Source: Chloroflexota bacterium
Lineage (GTDB): Bacteria > Chloroflexota > Limnocylindria > Limnocylindrales > CSP1-4
Reading direction: 5' to 3'
NCBI GenBank assembly: GCA_013695505.1
Contig: JACDAH010000545.1
Span: 1 to 9,345, forward strand
DNA: 9,345 bases
The position numbers were made by a program, and so were the translations under genes. Shown here piece by piece: positions 1 through 6,346 of this stretch; position 1 is the stretch's first letter; each line of letters opens with the position of its first letter. The notes under the pieces were generated by a model. That model saw only the letters and a program-made list of their open reading frames with translations, made no database searches and had not been told where the DNA came from.

Positions 1-1419
1 GTCTGCGACCGGGTCGGCGTCATGTACGCCGGCAAGATCGTCGAGGAAGGCGACGCTACGGCCGTCTTCGACGAGCCCAAGCACCCGTACACGCTCGCCC
101 TCCTCCGCTCGCTTCCGCGCCACGGGATCCGCAAGTCGCAGCGGGCGCTCGCGACGATCCCCGGCTCGCTGCCGCCGGTCGGCGCGACGCTGCCTGCCTG
201 TGTCTTCGTTGACCGCTGCCCGCTCGCCACCGAGATCTGCCGGACCATCGATCCGCCCCCAGTCGACCTGGGCGATGGCCGCACGTCGAAGTGTCACCAC
301 ATCGACCGGTTGCCCGAGCTCACCGAGGCGCCGGCCAGGGCCGGCGCCGAGCAGGCACAGCAGGGCGGCGCGGCGCTGGAGCTGTCCGGCTTGTCGAAGA
401 CGTTCCATCAGGGCGGCCATTCCGTGCCGGCCCTCGTCGGCATCGACCTGACGATCCACGACGGCGAGACCCTGGGCCTCGTGGGCGAGTCCGGATCCGG
501 AAAGTCCACCCTGGCCCGAACGATTCTCGGCATCGAGCGTCCCGACGCCGGGGGTGGCCTCGAGCTCGACAGCCATCAGCTGGCAGGCCGATCGACGGAT
601 CGACCGACCGCCGACAAGCGCTCGATCCAGATGGTCTTCCAGAACCCGGAGTCGGCGCTCAACCGCGGCTGGACGGCTCGGCGGATCCTCGCCCGCTCGG
701 TCAGGAAGTTGACCGGGCTCCGCGGCAAGGCAATCGACAAACGGGTCGACGAGCTCGCCGCCAACCTGCGCCTGAGCCAGCAGCATCTCGATTTGAAGCC
801 GCGCCAGCTGTCGGGCGGGCTCAAGCAGCGTCTGGCGATCGCGCGCGCATTCGCCGGAGATCCCCGGATCGTTGTGGCCGACGAGCCGACGAGCGCGCTG
901 GACGTGTCGGTCCAGGCGGCAATTCTCAACGTGCTCTCGGACCTCCAGGTCGAGAACAAGACCAGCTACCTGCTCATCTCGCACGACCTCGGCGTGGTGC
1001 GCTACCTCGCCGACCGGATCGCGGTGATGTACCTCGGCCGGATCATGGAGGTCGGCGATTCCGAGATCGTGTTCGGCGGGCCAAACCACCCGTACACCGA
1101 GGCCCTGCTGTCGGCGATCCCCAAGGTCGACGGTGAGCCCGGTGCACGCATCCGGCTGGGCGGCGAGATTCCCAGCCCCGCCAACCCGCCCAGTGGCTGC
1201 GTGTTCCACACTCGGTGCCATCGGTTCATGAAGGGCATCTGCGAGGTCACGGAGCCGCCGCTCATCGAGGTCGAGCCCGGTCACCAGATGCGCTGCCACA
1301 TCCCCGTCGAGGAGCTTCGTCGGCTTCAGGCCGAAGCCCGCGCGACGGATGCTGTGCTGACAACGCCGCCGGAAGCGCTGCAGGCCGCCGAGGCTGTCGC
1401 GGAGAACAACCCGGGCTGA
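1..1419 (+). CDS. Oligopeptide/dipeptide-type ABC transporter, tandem ATP-binding protein (5' partial)
   Basis: This is the cytoplasmic ATPase of a peptide/nickel-type (Dpp/Opp) importer, with both nucleotide-binding modules in one chain, as in GsiA or YejF. The frame is open from base 1, so the gene starts outside the window. Residues 1-105 (counting from base 1) are the end of module 1 with its oligo_HPY C-terminal domain. A short Ala/Gln-rich linker follows, then a complete module 2: Walker A GESGSGKST at 162-170, Q-loop Gln214, signature LSGG at 270-273, Walker B Asp294-Glu295 and switch His328. Both oligo_HPY tails carry four cysteines (C67, C73, C80, C98; C400, C406, C414, C432), a pattern associated in related transporters with an Fe-S cluster. 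Permease and binding-protein genes should lie to the left. The substrate cannot be told. Family assignment is near certain. Confidence 0.95.
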   Translation, partial: VCDRVGVMYAGKIVEEGDATAVFDEPKHPYTLALLRSLPRHGIRKSQRALATIPGSLPPVGATLPACVFVDRCPLATEICRTIDPPPVDLGDGRTSKCHHIDRLPELTEAPARAGAEQAQQGGAALELSGLSKTFHQGGHSVPALVGIDLTIHDGETLGLVGESGSGKSTLARTILGIERPDAGGGLELDSHQLAGRSTDRPTADKRSIQMVFQNPESALNRGWTARRILARSVRKLTGLRGKAIDKRVDELAANLRLSQQHLDLKPRQLSGGLKQRLAIARAFAGDPRIVVADEPTSALDVSVQAAILNVLSDLQVENKTSYLLISHDLGVVRYLADRIAVMYLGRIMEVGDSEIVFGGPNHPYTEALLSAIPKVDGEPGARIRLGGEIPSPANPPSGCVFHTRCHRFMKGICEVTEPPLIEVEPGHQMRCHIPVEELRRLQAEARATDAVLTTPPEALQAAEAVAENNPG

Positions 1420-1551
1420 CCACCGAGGGAGTGCGCGGTTCGCCACCCGTCGGATGCGAACAGGCTCACGCGGCGATGCTCGCTCCAGATCCGCCAGCAG
1501 CGCACCCGCTCGTCCGGGCCGACGCGGGTCCACCGTCACCCCGTCCCGCGG
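1420..1551. other. Intergenic gap between convergent genes; weak hairpins only
   Basis: These 132 bases separate the convergent ABC ATPase and hydrolase genes. Seen here are three short inverted repeats: GTTCGC/GCGAAC (1438-1443 with 1456-1461), ACCCGC/GCGGGT (1504-1509 with 1524-1529) and CGCGGG/CCCGCG (1523-1528 with 1545-1550). The last two share bases and are mutually exclusive. Loops are 12-16 nt and no T-run follows on either strand, so a classic intrinsic terminator is not supported. Confidence 0.3.
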
Positions 1552-2235
1552 TCAAAGCTGCCGGTAGAGCTCCGCGGCATTGTCGTAGCTGAAGCGAAGG
1601 GGCACAGACCCCTCCACCATCCAGACGTCGACCGCCTCGCCCGCCATCAGCCGCGAGGCCCCCTCGGTGTCGGTGACGGCGCCGCCGTAGAGACGGTTGG
1701 CGAGATTGAGGATTGCCGTCTCGTGCATCGCCTGGCTGCCGCTGCCACACGCGTCCTTCACCAGGATCGTCCGGAAGCCGAGCTCAACGGCGTCATTCAC
1801 GGTTGCGGCGAGGCAGGCCTCCGACCAGACGCCCGACACGAACAGCCACTCGACACCGAGATCGCCGAGCAGGCGTGCCGCAACGCCGTCGGCGAAGCTG
1901 CTCGCATCGGACTTGATCAGAAGCGCCTCGCCGTCAACTGGCGCGACCTCGGAACAGATCGCGGTCAGGGGATCGGCAGCATCGCTGAATGCCGACGTGC
2001 CGTCGGGCAGGACGGGATGGAAGGGCTTGGTCCTGCCCGCCGCGAGGTCCACGATGTAGGCCGAGTGCACGAGCCGGATGCCGGCCGCCCGTGCCGCCTC
2101 CTGCAGCCGCTGCACGTTGGCGATGACCGCGTCGAACCGGTCGACGAGGTGCCGGCTGTCCAGGCGGTGCTCCTCCTGCAGGTCGACGAACAGCGCGGCC
2201 GCCTTGCCCGGCTGGATCGACAACGCCTTCCTCAT
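1552..2235 (-). CDS. Isochorismatase-fold cysteine hydrolase
   Basis: A 227-residue cytosolic hydrolase of the isochorismatase-like superfamily, which includes nicotinamidases, N-carbamoylsarcosine amidase, ureidoacrylate and biuret hydrolases. The family triad is visible: Asp18 in FVDLQ, Lys108 in LIKSD and nucleophile Cys141 in GVWSEACLAATVNDA. Length matches the family. The ATG lies 5 bases after the stop of the M24-like gene, so the two form a minus-strand operon with this gene second. No strong ribosome site precedes the start, so coupled translation is likely. Family members hydrolyse amide, carbamoyl or vinyl-ether bonds. The peptidase-fold partner and the transporter nearby point to a nitrogenous, amide-type substrate, but this is inference. 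It is probably not a true isochorismatase, because no siderophore genes are in view. Confidence 0.93.
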   Translation of the reverse strand: MRKALSIQPGKAAALFVDLQEEHRLDSRHLVDRFDAVIANVQRLQEAARAAGIRLVHSAYIVDLAAGRTKPFHPVLPDGTSAFSDAADPLTAICSEVAPVDGEALLIKSDASSFADGVAARLLGDLGVEWLFVSGVWSEACLAATVNDAVELGFRTILVKDACGSGSQAMHETAILNLANRLYGGAVTDTEGASRLMAGEAVDVWMVEGSVPLRFSYDNAAELYRQL

Positions 2236-2240
2236 CGGGA

Positions 2241-3545
2241 CTAGATCTCGCCTTCGAGGAATTCGTCTTCATACGGAAATCGCGACAGCAGATCAGTCCC
2301 GGTCTCGGTGATGACAATCTCATCCTCGAGCTTCACGCCTTCTCGGCCGCCCTTCTCGCCGATATAGCTCTCGACGCTCACGACCATGCCCGGGACCAGC
2401 ACTCCGTCGCGGCCGTATGTCGCGTAATCCATCGCATGGGCGATGAAGGGCGTCTCACCGTGCATGCCGACCCCGTGCATGACCGAGGTATAGCGCTGCT
2501 CGACGAAGCGCTCGGGGATCTTCCACGCCTTTTCCGCAATCTCGCGGAATTCCATGCCCGGCGCCACGATCCCGAGGTTGTGCTGAACCTGGTCGTGCGC
2601 CATGCGATAGAGCATCTTCTGGTACTTGGTCGGCTTGCCCGGGCCGCACCGGAACGTTCGGGAAAAGTCCGAGAAGTAGCCGTAGCAACCGATCGTATCC
2701 GTATCGAGCGCGATCAACTCGCCGGGCCGGATCTTGCGACCGCTGGCCTCGTTGAACCAGGGGTTGGTGCGCTGCCCTGAGCTCAGCAGGCGAGTCTCGA
2801 TGAACTCGCCGCCCTGGCGGATCACTTCGTAATACATGATCGCGAAGAGCTCGTTCTCCGAGACTCCGGGCTTGATGGCCGCGCGCACGGCGGCTACCGC
2901 GGATTCGGCGCCGGCCATGCTCTCCTGCAGGCAGCGGATCTCTTCCGGTGTCTTGACAGCGCGCACAGCAAGAATCTCGGCCTGGCAGTCCGTGATCACG
3001 GCGCCGCGCTTCTCCAGGGCCAGCGCCTGCTGGTGGTTGCAGCGATCAAGCCCCAGCTTCATCGACCCACCGCCGTAGGTTCTGAGCAGATCGATGATCT
3101 CTTCCGCGAATGCTGTTGCCGCCTCACCGTCGCGGTTTGATACCGACGACCACACCAGCTTCGATGGCCGCGCTTCGTCGACGGTGTCGAGCACCATCGA
3201 GACGTGATAGCTCTGGGGGTACTCGAACAGCACGATCGGCCCTTCCGTGGGCACGAAGAAGTAGCGCGTGGAATTACGCAGGAAATAGCCGAACATGTTG
3301 CGCGAGCCCGTGGCGTATCGCTGGTTGTAGGGATCGAACAGGACAACTGCCCCGTAGCCTGCCTCCGCCATCCAGGCTCTCAGCTTCGTCAGGCGGCCGT
3401 GGCGCAGCGCGTGGGCGTCGATGTACGGCGGCTCGGTGTCCGACAGCCACATCCCTCCGGCAGGATCGGCCGTCGCGGGATGCCGCATGCGGTCGCCAAA
3501 ATCGACCTCGTCAATGCGGTCAGGATCAAAGACGACGATGCTCAT
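2241..3545 (-). CDS. DddP-like M24 (creatinase/aminopeptidase P fold) metalloenzyme
   Basis: A 434-residue protein of the pita-bread M24 fold. The N-terminal creatinase-like domain is about residues 1-195, the catalytic domain about 200-434. Numbered from this ATG, metal ligands are Asp281 and Asp283 (LDTDTIG), Asp293 (SDFSRT), His357 (MHGVG), Glu392 (VESYIGE) and Glu407 (KLEDE). As I recall DMSP lyase DddP, its ligands are D295, D297, D307, H371, E406 and E421; the spacings are identical, and motifs such as IETRLL and TNPWF also match. DddP's catalytic Asp (D377 by recall) is replaced by Gly363, while Tyr352 matches its Tyr366. The classical peptidase HE pair is also absent. DMSP cleavage is therefore doubtful and the activity unknown. 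I prefer ATG 3545 over GTG 3575 because AAGGTGGAG lies 6 nt upstream. It is first gene of an operon with the cysteine hydrolase. Confidence 0.9.
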   Translation of the reverse strand: MSIVVFDPDRIDEVDFGDRMRHPATADPAGGMWLSDTEPPYIDAHALRHGRLTKLRAWMAEAGYGAVVLFDPYNQRYATGSRNMFGYFLRNSTRYFFVPTEGPIVLFEYPQSYHVSMVLDTVDEARPSKLVWSSVSNRDGEAATAFAEEIIDLLRTYGGGSMKLGLDRCNHQQALALEKRGAVITDCQAEILAVRAVKTPEEIRCLQESMAGAESAVAAVRAAIKPGVSENELFAIMYYEVIRQGGEFIETRLLSSGQRTNPWFNEASGRKIRPGELIALDTDTIGCYGYFSDFSRTFRCGPGKPTKYQKMLYRMAHDQVQHNLGIVAPGMEFREIAEKAWKIPERFVEQRYTSVMHGVGMHGETPFIAHAMDYATYGRDGVLVPGMVVSVESYIGEKGGREGVKLEDEIVITETGTDLLSRFPYEDEFLEGEI

Positions 3546-3551
3546 CCGGCT

Positions 3552-3560
3552 CTCCACCTT
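3552..3560 (-). promoter_or_regulatory. Ribosome binding site deciding the M24-like start
   Basis: Minus-strand AAGGTGGAG ends 6 nt before ATG at 3545. The upstream in-frame GTG at 3575 has AGGTGA immediately abutting it, with no usable spacing, so the ATG is the better start. Confidence 0.65.
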
Positions 3561-3655
3561 CTCGCCCGAGCGCACTCACCTGCGCTGTATGTCCGAGGCT
3601 GCCACCCATCCATGAGCGAATGATCAGGTCGCCTCTGGGATCGTCCCTGATGAAG

Positions 3656-3847
3656 TCAGCTCTTGGCGGCCAGGACCGGACGCAGGCTCACAAGGTCCTG
3701 GATCATGCCGACATGCGCGCAGCGGCGGATCTCGGTTGCACGGGTCGCGTTCGATCGGCCAGCAGAACGGGTGAACGGGACGCCGGCCCCCGGAGTCGCA
3801 CCGATGATCAACGTGGCCACAAGGAATTCGGCGCTCACTCTGCCCAT
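3656..3847 (-). pseudogene. Decayed N-terminal remnant of a LysE/RhtB-family exporter
   Basis: From the ATG at 3847, 63 codons are open before a stop. Residues 6-22 (AEFLVATLIIGATPGAG) resemble the first membrane helix and the TPGPG/TPGTG motif that opens LysE-family amino-acid exporters. Afterwards the similarity fades: a CxxVGMI stretch loosely recalls the family's CTLGIVPH segment, then the frame stops where a roughly 200-residue protein should continue. No ribosome site precedes the ATG. I read it as a truncated, degraded copy. It might instead be chance hydrophobic sequence. The 108 bases between its stop and the DddP-like gene's ribosome-site region, and the 164 bases from 3848 to the exporter start, show nothing else I can name. 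Confidence 0.45.
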
Positions 3848-4011
3848 CGTACGGCGTTGCGAAACGGGGCGCGGAGCATCGCATCTCGTGCGACGGTCAT
3901 GTGTCGTCGCCACCGCCGCGACGAGTTGGCGGCGGCCATGTCGGTGAGTCCGGCAATCGAGCACGACTCTCCTGGTGGACGCGCACGATCCACCGCCGGT
4001 CTACTGGTCCC
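3848..4011. other. Non-coding stretch upstream of the exporter gene
   Basis: Together with 3546-3655 this makes up the gap between the divergent DddP-like operon and the exporter gene. It has no coding sequence I can support. The only signal is a weak -10-like TCTACT at 4000-4005, six bases before the GTG chosen for the exporter. Confidence 0.3.
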
Positions 4012-4893
4012 GTGACCGGCCCAAACCCCTCCCGGGCGCTGCTGACGTCGTCGAGCATCGGTGCGTCGATGGCCGTGGGGTCGATGCTGTGCGTCCCGGT
4101 CGGCCTCGCCGTGGCAGTCAGCCTGATCGATGACCTCGGCCCTGCGGGCACCACCTGGCTGCGCCTCGCGTGGGGCGCACTGATCCTCATCGTCCTGGTC
4201 CGACCGCGGCCGTCGGATTTCTCGCCGTCCGCCTTCCGAGCCACCGTTCTCCTGGGCGCAGCCACCTCGGGCACCGCCCTGTTCTTCATGGCGGCAATCG
4301 ATCGCCTCCCGCTCGGCTCCGCCAGTGCCCTGGAGTTCCTCGGGCCGCTGGGAATCGCGATCTGGCGCGGGAGCGGCGGCGGGAAGATCTGGCCGATCAT
4401 CGCGGCCGCCGGCGTGGTCTGCCTGACCGAGCCGTGGAGCGGCGAGGCAGACGCCGTCGGTGTGGCGTTCGCGCTCGCGGCCGCCGCCTGCTGGGCCGCC
4501 TACATCGTCCTCACCCAGCACGTCGGTGACGAAGTGGCGGGACTGAAATCCCTTGCAGTGACGATGCCGGTCGCAGCCCTGGTGGCCACCGTCGTCGCCG
4601 GCCCGGTCACGATCGGGCGACTGTCGCCCCAGCTGATCCTGATCGGCCTCGGGCTAGCGATCCTGCTGCCGGTCGTGCCGTTCACGCTTGAATTCCTCGC
4701 CCTGCGTCGTCTGACGACAGCGGCATTCGGAACGCTGATGAGCCTTCAGCCGGCGATCGCCCTCGTCATCGGCTTCATCCTCCTCAGCCAGGAGCCCGAC
4801 GCGCTGGCTATCGTCGGCATCGCATGCGTGGTCGTCGCCGGGATCGGCGCCGAGCGCACAGGCGGGCGAGAGGTGGTGGCAACCCCCGCATGA
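4012..4893 (+). CDS. RhtA-like EamA-family inner-membrane exporter
   Basis: A 293-residue polytopic membrane protein of the drug/metabolite transporter superfamily, with about ten hydrophobic segments arranged as two EamA repeats. It closely follows E. coli RhtA (threonine/homoserine exporter), which is about 295 residues: ALEFLGPL in the first half, ACWAAYIVL opening the second repeat, and PFTLEFLALRRL followed by FGTLMSLQPA near the end are RhtA hallmarks. It probably exports amino acids or analogues. The start is uncertain: GTG 4012 gives the RhtA-like length, an in-frame GTG at 3901 would add a hydrophilic Arg/Pro-rich extension, and ATG 4069 would trim into the first helix. None has a Shine-Dalgarno sequence, which fits a leaderless message from 4012. 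It converges on the enolase-family gene with a 16-base gap. Confidence 0.9.
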   Translation: MTGPNPSRALLTSSSIGASMAVGSMLCVPVGLAVAVSLIDDLGPAGTTWLRLAWGALILIVLVRPRPSDFSPSAFRATVLLGAATSGTALFFMAAIDRLPLGSASALEFLGPLGIAIWRGSGGGKIWPIIAAAGVVCLTEPWSGEADAVGVAFALAAAACWAAYIVLTQHVGDEVAGLKSLAVTMPVAALVATVVAGPVTIGRLSPQLILIGLGLAILLPVVPFTLEFLALRRLTTAAFGTLMSLQPAIALVIGFILLSQEPDALAIVGIACVVVAGIGAERTGGREVVATPA

Positions 4894-4909
4894 CCCTCGG
4901 AGGCCCCGC

Positions 4910-6028
4910 TCAGGCCGTGTACCGCCGGATCGCGTCCTCGTCGAGCACGGCCCCGATCCCGGGCGCCGCCGGCACCCACAGCACGCCGTCCGGGCCGGGC
5001 CGGATGGGCTCGACGAGGAAGGCGTCGCGACGCTCCGGCGTCCATCCGGGCGGATCGTACGGGTACTCGAGAAATGGTCCCCCGCCGACACCGGCAGCCA
5101 CATGGAGGTTCGCCAGAAGCCCGAGCCCGTTCGTCCAGGTGTGCGGCGTGAACCAACGATTCCGGGCAAGCGCGACCTCGGCGATCGTGCGCGTCCGGAG
5201 CATCCCCGCGGCGAGGACCACGTCCGGCTGGTAGACGTCGAAGGCGTCCGCATCGAGAGCCGCCAGGCCTTCCGCAAAGGTGCGGGTCATCTCGCCCCCG
5301 GCGACCCGGATGCCCGGTGCCGAGGCCCGCAGGGCGGCGAGGCCGCGGAGGTCCGTGCCCGGCAGGGGCTCCTCGAGCCAGAGCACGTCGAGCTCCGCGA
5401 GCCGGACGGCGATTCGACGGGCCGCGACCGCATCGAGCGAAGCCGACACGTCGCCGGCCATCCGCCAGCCCTGGTTCAGGTCGACCATGATCGCCATCGT
5501 GTCGCCGACGGCGTGACGCGTGGCGGTGACGGCGGCGATCCCGGCCTCGAGACTCTTCGGCGTGCGCGGGTCGATCCGGATCTTCAGCGCGCGAAAGCCC
5601 TGTTCGCGCAGCCCGACAGCCGATTCCGCGCGGGCCCCCGGAGCGAGCAGCGCGCCGCCCGATGCATATGCCGGGATCCCGTCCAGCGCGCCGCCGAAGA
5701 GCGTGGCCACCGGCAGACCGGCGACCTGTCCCGCGATGTCCCAGAGCGCCATCTCGAGCGGCCAGTAGCGGCCGGCATGGAAGTCGATCGTCTCGAGGGC
5801 GCGGACGTGCCGAGCGATCGCGAGGGGATCCTGGCCGATGAACAGGTGCTCGAAGGCGGCGAACCCATCCATCGTGTCGCCCGATCCGACGCCGATCACG
5901 CCTTCGTCGGTCTCGACACGGACGAGGGTGACCGAGAGTTCCGTCCGCGGAATCGGGTCCCAGGCGGCGAGGAAGGGCGGATCCAGCGGGACGCGCAACC
6001 GATCGAGGCGGATGGCGGTGATCTTCAT
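4910..6028 (-). CDS. Enolase superfamily, mandelate racemase group (probable acid-sugar dehydratase)
   Basis: A 372-residue enzyme with a capping domain (about 1-120) and a TIM barrel. It abstracts a proton alpha to a carboxylate held on Mg2+. Visible elements are K149-I-R151 on the second strand, metal ligands Asp183 (VDLNQ), Glu219/Glu220 (WLEEP) and Glu246 (GGE), and the Asp269 (QPDVV)/His296 (PHTW) dyad that marks the mandelate racemase group. Glu321 (FLEYPY) is a usual substrate-contact position. The usual K-x-K is K-x-R, removing one of the two racemase bases, so a dehydratase is more likely than a racemase. ATG 6028 is chosen because MKITAIRLDRL matches typical family starts; the frame is open further upstream but that extension reads through repeats. 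It is divergent from the lyase-family gene. Substrate unknown. Confidence 0.93.
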   Translation of the reverse strand: MKITAIRLDRLRVPLDPPFLAAWDPIPRTELSVTLVRVETDEGVIGVGSGDTMDGFAAFEHLFIGQDPLAIARHVRALETIDFHAGRYWPLEMALWDIAGQVAGLPVATLFGGALDGIPAYASGGALLAPGARAESAVGLREQGFRALKIRIDPRTPKSLEAGIAAVTATRHAVGDTMAIMVDLNQGWRMAGDVSASLDAVAARRIAVRLAELDVLWLEEPLPGTDLRGLAALRASAPGIRVAGGEMTRTFAEGLAALDADAFDVYQPDVVLAAGMLRTRTIAEVALARNRWFTPHTWTNGLGLLANLHVAAGVGGGPFLEYPYDPPGWTPERRDAFLVEPIRPGPDGVLWVPAAPGIGAVLDEDAIRRYTA

Positions 6029-6037
6029 GCGGGACGA

Positions 6038-6043
6038 AGTATC
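6038..6043 (-). promoter_or_regulatory. Possible -10 element of the enolase-family gene
   Basis: Minus-strand TGATACT contains GATACT, 4 of 6 matches to TATAAT, ending 9 bases before the ATG at 6028. That spacing would give a nearly leaderless transcript, consistent with the absence of a ribosome site. No convincing -35 is seen. Confidence 0.25.
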
Positions 6044-6169
6044 ACGGACGATCGCGACCGGCACAGAACCGGGCACGATGACGCTCCGGACGTGGGCGCC
6101 TCTCCCGGCCACGTGCCGCCAGCTGTGCCGGGCAGGGCGCGGGCAACATGTCCCGCGGACGGTCAGCGG

Positions 6170-6179
6170 ATTGCGCAAT
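6170..6179. promoter_or_regulatory. Perfect 10-bp palindrome, candidate operator
   Basis: ATTGCGCAAT is perfectly self-complementary and lies three bases before a -10-like GATACT (6182-6187) on the + strand, inside the divergent region between the enolase-family and lyase-family genes. Position and symmetry suit a repressor site, but its binding protein is unknown. Confidence 0.35.
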
Positions 6180-6181
6180 GG

Positions 6182-6187
6182 GATACT
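6182..6187 (+). promoter_or_regulatory. Possible -10 element for the leader/lyase/IclR operon
   Basis: GATACT matches TATAAT at 4 of 6 positions. Without a recognisable -35 it is only a candidate. If used, it would give an untranslated leader of roughly 85 bases up to the leader ORF, containing the whole pentanucleotide repeat. Confidence 0.25.
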
Positions 6188-6207
6188 GTCGGCACTCCGG
6201 CGCCCAC

Positions 6208-6259
6208 CCGAGCCGAGCCGAGCCGAGCCGAGCCGAGCCGAGCCGAGCCGAGCCGAGCC
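6208..6259 (+). repeat. Perfect pentanucleotide tandem repeat (GAGCC/AGCCG)
   Basis: Fifty-two bases repeat with period 5 without a mismatch, about 10.4 copies. A further unit at 6206-6210 (ACCCG) differs by one base from AGCCG. The array lies between the candidate -10 and the AGGAGG ribosome site upstream of the lyase-family gene. In frame it would encode a repetitive Arg-Ala-Glu-Pro-Ser peptide, but nothing supports translation. Arrays of this kind are prone to slippage. Confidence 0.97.
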
Positions 6260-6265
6260 AGGAGG
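6260..6265 (+). promoter_or_regulatory. Consensus ribosome binding site AGGAGG
   Basis: The sequence is the full anti-16S consensus, directly after the tandem repeat and 12 bases before the leader ATG at 6278. The spacing is longer than ideal. No in-frame start for the lyase-family protein lies within reach, so it appears to serve the leader ORF. Confidence 0.5.
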
Positions 6266-6277
6266 ATCGCAGCGCCG

Positions 6278-6346
6278 ATGGCCGTTCAACCTCGACAAGC
6301 CGCGGTGCGCCTCGACCCGCCGCTCCACCCATGGACCGCCGCATGA
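6278..6346 (+). CDS. Putative 22-residue leader peptide translationally coupled to the lyase gene
   Basis: Twenty-two codons run from ATG 6278 to TGA 6344-6346, starting MAVQPRQAAVRL and ending HPWTAA. It follows the AGGAGG site. Its stop overlaps the ATG of the next gene as ATGA (6343-6346), the usual form for re-initiation. The downstream gene has no ribosome site of its own, which supports coupling. There is no run of one amino acid that would signal classical attenuation, and no hydrophobic segment. The alternative is that it is a chance ORF and the large gene starts by itself at 6331 or 6343. Peptide function, if any, is unknown. Confidence 0.4.
   Translation: MAVQPRQAAVRLDPPLHPWTAA

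Noticed and set aside
1420..1551. Bidirectional intrinsic terminator between the convergent genes
   Set aside because: Stems are only 6 bp with 12-16 nt loops and no T-run.
2241..3545. Straight call as DMSP lyase dddP
   Set aside because: The position of the catalytic Asp is Gly, so the symbol would overstate the evidence.
6208..6259. CRISPR-like or origin iteron array
   Set aside because: The unit is 5 bp with no spacers, and no replication gene is nearby.
6029..6328. N-terminal extension of the enolase-family protein by up to 100 codons
   Set aside because: The extension translates the pentanucleotide repeat and low-complexity sequence, while ATG 6028 begins with a typical family N-terminus.
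6148..6342. N-terminal extension of the lyase-family protein through the repeat (RAEPS repeats)
   Set aside because: The family start at 6343 fits well and no ribosome site precedes an upstream start in that frame.
5102..6346. Long plus-strand open frame opposite the enolase-family gene
   Set aside because: It is antisense to a well-supported enzyme; only its last 22 codons (6278-6346) have independent support as a leader.
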